Source: Monomorium pharaonis (lineage: Eukaryota > Arthropoda > Insecta > Hymenoptera > Formicidae). Taken from it: a stretch of DNA of 64,000 nucleotides. The position numbers were made by a program, and so were the translations under genes. The notes beneath the pieces are model-generated. The model ran no database searches and was not told the DNA's origin. It worked only from the letters and a program-made list of their open reading frames with translations. Below, piece after piece: positions 50,001-56,080 of the stretch; positions within the stretch are counted from its first letter, which is position 1; the number at the start of each line of letters is the position of its first letter. The stretch spans positions 11,516,373 through 11,580,372 of the forward strand of contig NC_050470.1 of the NCBI RefSeq assembly GCF_013373865.1, given 5' to 3'.

Positions 50001-50843
50001 ACAATTGATTTCAGAGATATAAAAGAATCAAAGTGGTTAACGCCTATTAAGAAAGTAATGATACTGTCGACTTGATAACATAAACTTTTGTTGAATTTTT
50101 TCGAAATCCAGTATCCTATGAGTTCTTTGAATTCTGATTACAAATCTGATGTCAGATCTCAAAAGTTCCGGATGGCGGATTCAATATACCTAATGGATAA
50201 AAAAATAATGAAATTAATTTCTCCAAAAATAGTTATCTAAATCATCAGATTCGTAATCAGGAATTCAAAGAACCCATAGGTACTTATATAATTTTTTTTA
50301 ATAGATTGTAAATTAGTGTAATTTATCAAAGTTTAATTGGTATTTATCATAAATTGCTAGTTTTCAGCATGAGAGTTTATGTAAGCATCAAATAAAAATT
50401 CTATAAACACTTGGGCTCTTAAAACCTAACGCGCCAATTATTTTTGCCATGTTAAATGAAATGATTAAACTTTCTTGTCAAAGAAAAGTTCAATTTTAAA
50501 TACGCTCTTGTGTTATACCCTGATTCCCACGGTTTAATAATAATAGTTCCTAAAGTATAACAATCGACACTTTCATTGATGTAGGAAATGTCCGTGATTC
50601 ATTGAGTTACTGACCTGCTCATTAGCAGCACATGCTCGCCGAGCCTCTTGTGGCAGTAGCCCCACACCGGTATCCCGTTGAAGGTGATGTTAATGGTGGA
50701 ATACTCAACGGGTTGGCCCACTATACCTTCGCTCACCTGCATGACGAATTCGCCCTGGTATTCCGCAGGAAAGTAACAGCCCACCATGAACTGAGGATTG
50801 TAATCTCGAAGGGTCGTCACCTCATTTGTGATTATGGTGTTGT
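16768..50843 (-). CDS. Long cysteine-rich secreted/surface protein gene (5' partial, 12 exons)
   Basis: Reconstructed from splice sites and phase: 50843-50615, 37383-37226, 23561-23367, 22776-22679, 22217-22051, 21828-21673, 21473-21406, 20571-20488, 19354-19193, 18856-18659, 17213-17112, 16904-16768. All junctions are GT/AG and every phase fits, giving 583 residues plus stop. The start codon and signal peptide lie upstream, unidentified. The N-terminal module (CYFPAEYQGEF, VWGYCHKR, DCIRCFRL, RSRNVIEVF) is followed by a CPxxGxY module, a module with WAQGLWE and RSENVLEFSLG, and a second CPxxGxY module with SDC...YLCLGQWEE. Then comes a Pro/Arg-rich stalk and a short hydrophobic tail (MTFMLFAAVVIAFF) plus ten polar residues, either a GPI signal or a membrane anchor. 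Several NxS/T sites fit an extracellular protein. From memory this is the arthropod DUF7042-DUF7045 group; function unknown to me. Confidence 0.85.
16906..17111. repeat. Intron with (CT)n microsatellite
   Basis: A pure CT run of about 45 bp at 17000-17045 lies between the last two exons of the long gene. It creates a false Arg-Glu repeat frame on the - strand. Confidence 0.9.
17112..17213 (-). CDS. Penultimate exon: Pro/Arg-rich stalk
   Basis: Acceptor TTATTTAAG, donor G|GTAAGT. Encodes GQCYGNSPSPAPTP, then MRPIPHNPILRITTPRSRIS. Low-complexity proline and basic residues suggest a flexible juxtamembrane stalk. Confidence 0.85.
18229..18320. mobile_element. Palindromic MITE, GGTTGCGTTCC family, copy 2
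   Basis: Ends GGTTGCGTTCCAATATTCAC and (complement) GGCTGCGTTCCAATATTCAC. Arms have TGCCAGTACTGAAAAT. A well preserved copy of the palindrome at 7865-7965, in an intron of the long gene. Confidence 0.85.
18369..18580. mobile_element. Tc1/mariner-like MITE, TA duplication
   Basis: Element 18371-18578. Left CAGTACCGACCAAAAGTATA and right (complement) CTATATCGGCCAAAAATATA are inverted repeats continuing through TCATCTTTAA and CATAACTTT. TA stands on both sides. CAGT...CCAAAA ends are typical of Tc1-like elements. Confidence 0.8.
18659..18856 (-). CDS. Exon: second half of CPxxGxY module 2
   Basis: Acceptor CCTGTTTTTAG, donor G|GTAAGC. Reads ERTYLCLGQWEEKGVMYTYT, then LRNDTATNECFVGLIINDEE, and on to KEAGDHCIRN. 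Three cysteines; NDT is a possible N-glycosylation site. Parallels the exon at 22679-22776 of the first module (YSCLGSWPG). Confidence 0.9.
19193..19354 (-). CDS. Exon: first half of CPxxGxY module 2
   Basis: Acceptor ATTTTTAAG, donor G|GTATGT. Reads RIERVVESPCPITGQYTG, then LSGMCAELSSNCNTREIMYY and VSDCISGELYE. Four cysteines in the order seen in the first module's exon (23367-23561). Confidence 0.9.
19355..20487. other. Intron, AT-rich
   Basis: No exon, repeat or element recognised. Confidence 0.5.
20488..20571 (-). CDS. Exon linking the middle module to module 2
   Basis: Acceptor ATCACACACAG, donor C|GTAAGT. Reads GMFWNPLSYQDDLCNDLNF, then DKPVWMTQA. One cysteine. Confidence 0.88.
20572..21405. 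other. Intron, AT-rich
   Basis: Only AT-rich sequence; a hydrophobic - strand frame at 20845-20606 is compositional. Confidence 0.5.
21406..21473 (-). CDS. Exon ending in the ENVLEF motif
   Basis: Acceptor TTTTAATTTTAG, donor G|GTAATT. Together with the preceding bases it reads CEQAAFVCLMMRQRSENVLE, then FSLG. The RSxNVLEF(Q/S)LG ending is, as I remember, a mark of the DUF7042 family. Confidence 0.88.
21673..21828 (-). CDS. Exon: WAQGLWE module
   Basis: Acceptor AACATTGTTAG, donor CAATG|GTATAT. Reads FPKWAQGLWEEALIINRTM, then TFTDLNGYNSYTFIAVES and TGRYVVYSKDQW. No cysteine until the junction with the next exon; NRT is a possible glycosylation site. Confidence 0.9.
22051..22217 (-). CDS. 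Exon: end of CPxxGxY module 1
   Basis: Acceptor CAATTTTCAG, donor AC|GTGAGT. Reads LYHVDNKRGKTYMAFSSDSS, then CIQNLDNSTNGYETLILSK and on to KVPDYVKNHVAT. Includes an NST site. Confidence 0.9.
22218..22678. other. Intron, AT-rich
   Basis: No element or exon recognised. Confidence 0.5.
22679..22776 (-). CDS. Exon: middle of CPxxGxY module 1
   Basis: Acceptor CTCATTTCAG, donor GGG|GTACGT. Reads DIKYSCLGSWPGPNNSKYIA, then LWDSKGKPEYRCG. The SCLGSWxG box followed by a short strand and a second Cys repeats in module 2 as LCLGQWEE. Confidence 0.9.
22777..23366. other. Intron, AT-rich
   Basis: No element or exon recognised. Confidence 0.5.
23367..23561 (-). CDS. Exon: start of CPxxGxY module 1
   Basis: Acceptor TTTTTCTGTCAACAG, donor CGTG|GTAAGT. 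Reads TKEIDGSPIRNEYCPISGLY, then HFKYSINNNSATSLECNT, then SNCPEGSIFNLKFKRCNFET. Four cysteines. The exon is in phase with 37226-37383 across a 13.7-kb intron. Confidence 0.92.
23771..23975. mobile_element. MITE with TA duplication, ends CACTGAAAAAAATGTAATAT
   Basis: Element 23773-23973: left CACTGAAAAAAATGTAATAT, right (complement) CACAGAAAAAAAATGTAATA, with TA on both sides. Inner inverted blocks are GGCTGCCA/TGGCAGCC and ACTCAATACAATAATA. Tc1/mariner-like by its TA duplication. Confidence 0.8.
24506..24571. repeat. Interstitial TTAGG telomere-like repeats
   Basis: Two runs of (GGTTA)n, each about four to five units, separated by TTGTGATGTG. The phrase TGTGATGTGGTTAGG is itself duplicated. 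TTAGG is the ancestral insect telomere repeat, and short internal runs are common in hymenopteran genomes. Confidence 0.9.
25647..25977. mobile_element. Foldback element with TGCTGCTTTCCATTTA ends
   Basis: Left TGCTGCTTTCCATTTA at 25651 and its exact complement at 25958-25973. Between are many (A)CTCA(A/G)T/ACTGAGT and TGACGTCA motifs in both orientations. No coding capacity or target duplication seen. Confidence 0.65.
26000..26141. repeat. Four spaced GCGAAGCGCAA motifs
   Basis: GCGAAGCGCAA at 26000, GCGAAGAGCAA at 26050, GCGAAGCGCA at 26091 and a weaker TTGAAGTGCAA at 26130. Spacing is 50, 41 and about 40 bp; two are preceded by ACACATG(G/A)G. Lies directly before the 5' LTR. Confidence 0.5.
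26139..26795 (+). repeat. 5' LTR of the BEL/Pao element
   Basis: Start is approximate: the shared sequence begins CAAAGCTACCTACT. Ends CATTGTCTCTAATA just before the primer site, against CATTGTCTCTAACA in the 3' LTR. Lacks eight bases (CACAACAG) present in the 3' LTR and carries the MITE 26201-26321. Confidence 0.85.
26198..26324. mobile_element. PIF-type MITE inserted in the 5' LTR, TAA duplication
   Basis: Element 26201-26321 with ends AGGCCTGTTCTTTTTAGCTG and complement. TAA is on both sides; the 3' LTR keeps the empty site CACATTAAGTCGCC. Same family as the tandem pair at 9549-9791. Confidence 0.92.
26800..26817 (+). promoter_or_regulatory. Primer binding site, tRNA-Tyr
   Basis: TGGTCCTTCGAGCCGGAT, complementary to the 3' end of an insect tRNA-Tyr (CCGGCTCGAAGGA plus CCA), five bases after the 5' LTR. 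Confidence 0.8.
27038..28312 (+). CDS. gag: BEL/Pao gag polyprotein
   Basis: A full open frame of 424 residues from ATG. Capsid-like core begins at LPRLETLEFSGSYNTWRSFH (about residue 128), with FxDLF and KMLYLKTCLTGDAAKLV, the DUF1759-type gag of BEL/Pao elements. The C-terminal part has zinc-knuckle-like groups: CRACKSDHYLHIC near residue 345, CFNCFGNHVVAHC near 373 and CLKCGQKHHSMIH near 390. Packages the element's RNA in virus-like particles. The gag frame is unbroken while pol downstream is ruined. The natural stop TGA at 28310-28312 falls where protease should continue, so the usual gag-pol fusion is lost. Confidence 0.93.
   Translation: MSHITSRISAQLNRFLCIQNTLEGALEGDTELVTRHLINTRLKILENNWAKFQSEHDTLCLEDPEFVNEQPYIKTRTFERCQESYVQARATLLARQEEMESFNAASKSSSLSFTSYASNSQRGLPRLETLEFSGSYNTWRSFHDLFLSTVGNNDTLNNVEKMLYLKTCLTGDAAKLVINIPMSEDSFSIAWQKLVSRYENKRILISLQLDKLANLKQIQTKSARDLNALISTVSETLEALKALGCPIETWDVILVHQLGRLLDADTREVWEVKLGSTTSYPTLRQFEEFLIGQSRVWETVESYTAGKSNEKNQFLRSSGKPDNKSCSLVATTSQTPGNSSCRACKSDHYLHICPKFQTMNAQRRRRFITEQRLCFNCFGNHVVAHCSNTRRCLKCGQKHHSMIHDSLKSGQAANDIDRLQETKN
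28313..28944 (+). pseudogene. Decayed protease/early RT region of BEL/Pao pol
   Basis: Between gag and the RT fragment all + frames have stops. Short pieces still resemble BEL pol, but no DTG/DSG protease site can be read in one frame. Many deletions are likely, since a normal element would have about 1 kb more here. Confidence 0.6.
28945..29370 (+). pseudogene. BEL/Pao reverse transcriptase N-terminal fragment
   Basis: Reads GRYMVRLPLKS, then TTKLRVVFNGSSRSDNGVSV, then NDILYPGAKLQTDIFDVLL and FSTDIIKMYRQI. This is the first part of the BEL RT (KLRVVFDGS...GVSLND, DIxKMYRQI). It stops before the YxDD catalytic box; the next sequence runs into unrelated DNA and the 3' LTR. Confidence 0.85.
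29512..30031 (+). repeat. 3' LTR of the BEL/Pao element
   Basis: About 520 bp, ending TGTCTCTAACA. Aligns with 26139-26795 once the MITE is removed. No matching 5-bp target duplication was found outside the two LTRs. Confidence 0.85.
30032..30742. mobile_element. Probable foldback element with (G)GTAAGATGA ends
   Basis: Begins GGGGGTAAGATGA and ends, as complement, AGGGAGATAAGATGACGACC. TAAGATGAC recurs at about 30049, 30396 and (inverted) 30525 and 30727. Directly abuts the 3' LTR. No transposase. Confidence 0.45.
30743..31739. other. Intron, AT-rich
   Basis: No gene, exon or structured repeat recognised. Confidence 0.5.
31740..32230 (+). repeat. Dispersed repeat, copy 1
   Basis: Aligns by eye with 42210-42585 and, inverted, with about 48838-49010. 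Shared blocks are ATTTACAAGTTA, AGATTAGTTTTTAGATTTTATA, TTTAGTTTCCGA(A/G)AAAT(A/G)AG and A(T/G)ATTGGCGACCTT. No ORF or terminal repeats found. Confidence 0.65.
32231..33780. other. Intron, AT-rich, with a GC-richer patch
   Basis: A patch at 32524-32754 is open on the + strand (76 residues) and has more even base composition than its surroundings. No domain is recognised; it could be a conserved noncoding element or a small unannotated exon. Confidence 0.3.
33781..34440. other. GC-richer island in intron
   Basis: Overlapping open frames on both strands reflect composition. Codon usage and motifs give no gene. Candidate intronic regulatory region (inference). Confidence 0.3.
35030..35470. other. 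GC-richer island in intron
   Basis: Contains CACGCGCGTGAG, CGCGGCGCGAGG and TTAACGTTAA. No ORF of note. Candidate regulatory region. Confidence 0.3.
35556..36085. mobile_element. Inverted repeat pair, arms about 100 bp
   Basis: The left arm, about 35556-35670 (AAAGATTCTTCGGTGCAAGA, GATACAAAGGAATTACATAT), and the right arm, about 35971-36085, are inverted copies with few differences. The spacer of about 300 bp is AT-rich. Likely a foldback element or the two ends of an unknown transposon. Confidence 0.65.
36086..37225. other. Intron, AT-rich
   Basis: Nothing recognised except GC-richer sequence just before the exon at 37226. Confidence 0.5.
37226..37383 (-). CDS. Isolated exon: DCIRCFRL...RNVIEV segment
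   Basis: Acceptor TTTTTTTTCCTGCAG, donor TACC|GTAAGT. With the joined bases it reads RYDNKDCIRCFRLLRRSRNV, then IEVFSEPLNRCYIYKAPAL and ASCSTLNFTSTILYR. Its phases (2 in, 1 out) are exactly those needed between 50615-50843 and 23367-23561. It supplies the expected C-x-x-C, RNVxEV and Cys-rich tail of the N-terminal module. It is only 52 residues, with 13-kb introns on both sides, so it is easily missed. Confidence 0.88.
37384..42209. other. Intron (part of the 13.2-kb intron)
   Basis: No proven exon. GC-richer islands lie at about 38500-38700 and 39430-39950. A - strand frame at 38163-37909 has a hydrophobic N-terminal segment (see findings). Confidence 0.4.
42210..42585 (+). repeat. Dispersed repeat, copy 2
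   Basis: Same orientation as copy 1 at 31740. Shares ATTTACAAGTTAGTGTA, the TTAGATTAAA region, ATGTTTAGTTTCCGAGAAAT and ATATTGGCGACCTTTCT. Confidence 0.65.
42780..43350. other. GC-richer island in intron
   Basis: Includes a GAGAGAGAGA run near 43100 and open frames on both strands without a domain. Candidate regulatory element or alternative exon; no support for either from motifs. Confidence 0.3.
43351..44700. other. Intron, AT-rich
   Basis: Nothing recognised. Confidence 0.5.
44701..45840. other. GC-richer islands in intron
   Basis: Two patches (44740-45180, 45560-45830), the second with a (GAA)n run near 45630. Overlapping frames on both strands and no domain recognised. Confidence 0.3.
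46497..46660 (-). mobile_element. tRNA-derived SINE
   Basis: On the - strand an A-box-like TGGCGCGCGCGG (46645-46634) and a B box GGTTCAAATCC (46598-46588) are spaced as in a tRNA promoter. The acceptor stem does not pair, so this is not a tRNA gene. Behind the tRNA part comes a body with TTCGGAAGGCAATGGCGAAC, CACCGAGAATATCTTACTCA and AGAAAATCC. Body motifs of the type GGCAATGGC(A/G)AACCAC...AAGAAAA are known from SINEs of other animals (memory). The 3' boundary is uncertain. Confidence 0.7.
46661..48837. other. Intron, AT-rich with GC-richer patches
   Basis: GC-richer patches at 46960-47300 and 48300-48680; no gene recognised. Confidence 0.4.
48838..49010 (-). repeat. Dispersed repeat, copy 3 (inverted)
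   Basis: Reverse complement of the part of copy 2 from AGCCATGAATGTATGAACTA through GTTTAGTTTCCGAGAAAT, AGGGAGTGTCA and the CTTTAAAA block. The GGCGACC end is decayed. Confidence 0.6.
50115..50280. mobile_element. Palindromic MITE, CCTATGRGTTCTTTGAATTC ends
   Basis: Left CCTATGAGTTCTTTGAATTC and right (complement) CCTATGGGTTCTTTGAATTC, continuing with TGATTACAAATCTGATG. The centre carries CGGATGGCGGATTCAATAT. About 165 bp, in the intron next to the 50.6-kb exon. Confidence 0.75.
50615..50843 (-). CDS. First recognised exon: CYFPAEYQGEF module
   Basis: Acceptor CTCATCCTCTTCCTTTCAG, donor AGCAG|GTCAGT. Reads NTIITNEVTTLRDYNPQFMV, then GCYFPAEYQGEFVMQVSEG, VEYSTINITFNGIPVW and GYCHKRLGEHVLLMS. 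The CxFPxxxxGxF start and IPxWGxCHKR box match my memory of the N-terminal DUF7044 module. It begins in phase 1, so at least one coding exon (probably the signal peptide) lies further upstream. Confidence 0.9.
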
Positions 50844-53280
50844 CTGAAAGGAAGAGGATGAGTCTCTATTAAAGCTGGTTGCGCAAATTGTTGGGATTTC
50901 GCGAAAAAGGCAAGTGTCGCCACACGCGAGAAAGACTGTTTAATTTATTATTTCTAATTTATCAATTAATCTTTTTACATACTTTTTTATAAATCATAAA
51001 AATAAATGTTAAGAATATCTTAATTTTATTATTCCAATCATTTAATATATCATTAATATATTATATATTATATAAAATCATAATATAAATTATGATTTTA
51101 AATCTTTTCTTTTAAAATAATGATAAAAGATATTACAATATAAAGTTTCAAATTGTAAATTAATTATTTAAAAAGGCTGCACGTTTATTGAAATACATTA
51201 ATTAGTATATAATAAAATACATTAATGTAGAGTGACAATCAACCGAGCAAAATATAATGAATTCTTTTAAATAACGAGACGTGGGAATGACCTCAATACC
51301 GACATAGCCAATTCTTCAATTAATTTTTAGATCGCGGACGACCTTCAAAGCGGAAGTACAAATTCATAACGAGTTTCGTACAAACACTTGAATAAAAAAA
51401 TTAATCATCCATGACAATAGCTGTACGCGGTTTAATCAACGCGCTGTAACTGCTTCAAGTCGTTCTAGTGGCAAATTGGCACCAGTATTCTGTCACGCGT
51501 ATTTTAACATCGACAGATGAAAGAAAAAGAAAAAATTTTAATATTGCATTTACGATCACATTTTCAATTATTGTATAAATGTCCTTTAAGGATAACAAAT
51601 AGCAGCGTTCAAAAAAAAAAAAAAAATAGTAACAACATACTACACATATATTCTATAGGCGCTAAATTGCAATTGTGGGTAACTACAGCTAGTGTCAAAT
51701 ATATCTCGATAATGCATCTATATCCCAATTTGGGTATACATTAGTATATGTGTGTGTATTGAAAGATGTCTGTAAAAACAACGATATGTTTTGACGATAC
51801 AAAGAATTAATTTTTTGTAATTCTAGTGCACGCAAAATGATAACTGTAAGAAATTCATACTTTGCACCCGCATGTCGTGCATTCAATAGCCCGTGAAAGG
51901 TCATTAACGTTACCACTAAGTGGTCCCGAGAGACAGGTGCGACGATGACAGGTGGGATCAACAGCAAACTCGAAGAGTAATGCCATCGTTTCCTCTTTTC
52001 TACATGTAAAAGATATATAAGTTACATTCAGTATGATTGATGCGCCAGATGACATAAGATTATATTTCAGTATGTAATTTTTATTATTTTTTTTTTCCAA
52101 TAAATCTGAAAATTAGAAATAATTATTTCGTGTTTAAAATTCAAGCAATTTAAAAGTTTCTTTTTCCCAAACAAGCATTTGAAACATTTTGAGCTTAAAA
52201 GCAGTATTTTATTTACAATAGAGAATCTTTTAAATTATATTAACTTGAATAAATTAAATACTAAACATTTAAATATTTAATGCATAAAATATTTAGTATT
52301 AAGCTCTTTAGAATGGAATAAACACGAATCTCTAATATCTCCTTTTTCTATAAAAAATTACAAATTATTAGACCCTTAGGTGTATATCCTCTTGAGCATT
52401 CCTTTCCTAGACTAGATTTATAAAACTGTCATATGGAAACATCTTAAGTCAGTGATTGTGTTTTCCTTACATTATATTCTGTAAAATGCATTGATACAGT
52501 ACACAATACAATTAATTATTTTAACATATTAAAGTTCAATATTACAAGTTGCTTTTTAATAAACTGTATTTTTTTAACTGTTTTTTTTTTAATTAAATAT
52601 CTTTCTTAAAATTTACAATTTATTATTTTGTAATATCCTTAGAAGAGTGTCATTACATTTACATTTTTTAATTTTCTAATTAAAAACTTTTTTTTATGTA
52701 TAACTAATTTTAATGAGAAACTACATAAATTTTATTTTTAATACAGTTTCCAAAATTAGTTTTGTTTTAAAAAATAAATATTAGAAGCGTTTTAAAAAGG
52801 GTTTTTTTAACTTACTTTATTATAAAATAATAAGACTTTTTAAAATATATTCTTAATTATTCTTAGTAATGCAGTTGGAAAAAATATAGCTTTTCAATTC
52901 CTTAAAAATAATTTTTTTCTTCTGTTCTTAAATAATCGATATATAGGATAAGTGGCCCAATATATACTCACAGTGTCCCAAATACTAAAAATCCGATTTT
53001 AAATTGTTTTTTTTAAATTAAAAGTTAAAGTTTTAAAATGTAACAAGTAAACTTAAGAATTTAAGCAAAATATACAATTATGTAATAATATAATTTATAT
53101 ATTTAAAAAAGCATTTAAGATCGAATTTCTATTATTTGGGTCATTTATTCTATAATACACAATTTCGAATAATTAAAGTTTATATTAATAAAATAATCGA
53201 GATTTTCTTCAGAAGGGCTCTTTTCTCACGATTTTAATTTAAAAAAAGTCCTCGGTGTATGTATTTTACGATGTCTCTTA
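50844..53280. other. Upstream intron, AT-rich
   Basis: No proven exon. A 137-bp frame with splice-like ends at about 51863-51999 on the - strand is phase-incompatible with the next exon (see findings). Confidence 0.4.
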
Positions 53281-56080
53281 ACATGTCTAGAACACGTTCA
53301 TGGAACCTTACGGGACGCTGATTAAAGAACAGTTGGCGTTATATTTGGAAGTCGAGCAAACCATTTTGCGGTCAGTACAATCGATGCGGCGGCTTCTTTC
53401 TACCGTCTTTCTCGTTACGTGTTCGCGCGCAAAAAGTGCCAGGTAAAATTACTTTACGCATGATCCGCAACATAATGGAGGCCAAACCGCGATCGGAGCT
53501 CTTGCAGTCGGTGTCGTGGTGATCATTAATGAGGACTATTGTGCGTATTGCGACTCGCCTGTCCTTTGTGCAACTCGCTAAACCACGAATACCTTCAACG
53601 ACCCTCGGTTGGTCCAAAAGATCGTGCAACATTATAATAGATAGCTATTTAAAAGTCTGGTCAAAAAGGAAGGTAAGGATACACATATATAATAAATAAA
53701 ATCTCATCTCGGTTATTATTGTACCACGGACTATAATTAACCTTCTCGCGCTGGACGAACTGGCGAGAGATATTCCGCGCCCGAGAAAACGCATCGCGTA
53801 TAATAGCATAAAGCAGGGATCTGCAAGCGTGCAAAAAGTGATCGGAGCATGTCGCAAACGTGTAATCAAAGTGACAATGTTTGTCAGAACGTAAAGTAGG
53901 TAGTAAACAGAAAGAGCCGTTGACTAAATGATTAAACGTTAGTCGATGGTGCGTAGATAGAATCTTCAACGCAACATAAGATGCAAACAGATAACAGACT
54001 CGCATTTCTTATTTGGCTTCAAGAAGACGTTACTTAGGATTTTTACTTGAGATTTTTATATTAAAGGGATTCTTCAGTTTTCTCACATAATATAAGAACT
54101 TAATTAAATTTTGAAAATAAGTTCACGTATACATTGCATTCCTGCATTTGTTAAATTTTTTGACAGCATTTTCTTTAAACTTAAAATATACCTTTTTTAA
54201 AGTAACATTAACCTTATGAAAAGGAGAGTTTTAAGTTAATTTCGTAAACAAAGTATTAGTAAAGAATTTTGAAAAAATATGTTCGTAAGAAAAAATGGAG
54301 TTTATAAAAAACATTTTGGAAGTTAAAAAATAAAGTTTTTATCATTTTTATATAAGAGTAAATACAGTTCATTATTGAAATTATGAAATAAGAAATTATA
54401 CAATTCTCTTTAAATATCTACTAATAAAAACGTGATACAATAACATTTGTTATTATATTTAAATTATTATTACAAACAATTTTTTCCACGCATCAATAAT
54501 TATCAATATTATACAAAAAAAATATTTTAACTAACAAATTATTGGTTTCATTGTTTAAATTTTATTCATTATTTGTTATTTTGAAGATAGCAATTCCAGA
54601 AGCTGTTTTATTAAAAGATATATATGAAAAATCATGTGACTCTTCTCTATTTTTTTCTAAGCTAGACTACTATTTTAATTCATTAACTAATTGAGCAGAA
54701 AAATAATTCATAATTCAAAACGGAATATATTCAACTTTCTTTTGAATTTCCGCAATGAAGCGAGTCGAAAGAGCAATGTACTTCTTTCCGTGAGCGTGTA
54801 GATTCAGGATATTATTAATTGGACCGATAGATAATTAGAGTTGGCACGACCGACGGCACGAAGGCCTCGGGCACGATATATGCTGCACGGCAAAAGAAAC
54901 AAAATTGATACATCGAATAAGAAAAGGCGGCCGCGCTTATGTCCCTTTCATTAAGGGCCTCCGAACGACGGAAGTGGGATCAAGTTTTTCCCACAGAACC
55001 TCCGCGGCATCTATACGCAGCGTACCTTTGTACACACATGTTATTTCTCGGCGATCTGCGCGATTAAGCGGCAATCAAGCGCTCGTCTCGATCCTTTTGC
55101 GGTTCTCGTCATATTCCCGCTGAAGAGGTTGCAAAAATTCGACAAAAAAGGTGTCCTTAAAAATTCAGAGGTGGATAAATCAATTTTTTCGTTTGATTGG
55201 TGATGTATATTTCAGCAAACATCTCTAAAAATTTAAAGATTTACAAAAAAAAGCACCGTTGAAATTAAACGTTATGGTAGAAGAATTAAAAAAATCACGT
55301 TTCATCTTTGTTAAAAAAAAAAAAAAAAAAAAACTCAATAAAATTTCTTTCAGACCGGGGAATTCTGCCCGGCTGACATACCGCCAACGCAGTAATGCTT
55401 GCGTATGCAACATTAATTTATCTTGAAGTGTAATTTCCGGCTCTAATGGACGCTATCAATATGACAGTGAGACGTCGTGGTGGAGAAAAAGGCGGTAAGA
55501 AGGGCGAGAAAATCGATGCGCGCAATCTCGATCGTATTCAATGTCTTCGCATGTTCAAGAGACGTAGCCTACGGGCGACTCGCAGTTTTGTTCCTCAGGG
55601 TTGCATTCCTCGTGCGCAACCGCCCGGCCAGCCGACCAACGACGCGTTGCAATTACTCGAAGAGACTTTTTGGTTCCGGTAGGAGGCGTTTCTCTCATTC
55701 TTTCTCGCGTGTATGCATCCGCGCTCCACCTTATCGCTTCCCTTCATCTACATAAAGGACGATCAACTGCCCTTCTTACGTGACCTTCATTCCCTACACT
55801 CTGCAACTTTATTCACTTTTCCCCTTCCACTGAAACCAGTTCAACCTCTATTTTACATATCTCGCAACGACGTCAGGTGTTCGCGTGTAGCAGAGCTCCC
55901 CCCCCTCCCTCTCAATACGTCGAGATTATCGATGGACAGTGGATAATCGATATCACGTTGCTCTCTTTTTATGGATCTGCAATCTTATCTAAAAATCGCG
56001 AGCACGTCGTATTATAATTAACGAGCGTGCGTCACGCATCTACTACTTTACGACATCCGTGGGAGATATACTTCGAGATG
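53281..56080. other. GC-richer islands, no proven gene
   Basis: Islands at 53290-53960, 54760-55130 and 55340-56060, separated by AT-rich DNA; a poly(A) run at 55313-55332. Frames on both strands are without domains. Candidate 5' exons, promoter or enhancers of the long gene. Confidence 0.3.

Noticed and set aside
53661..54005. 114-residue - strand frame with hydrophobic start
   Set aside because: No recognisable domain and no splice partner; overlaps other frames in a GC-richer island.
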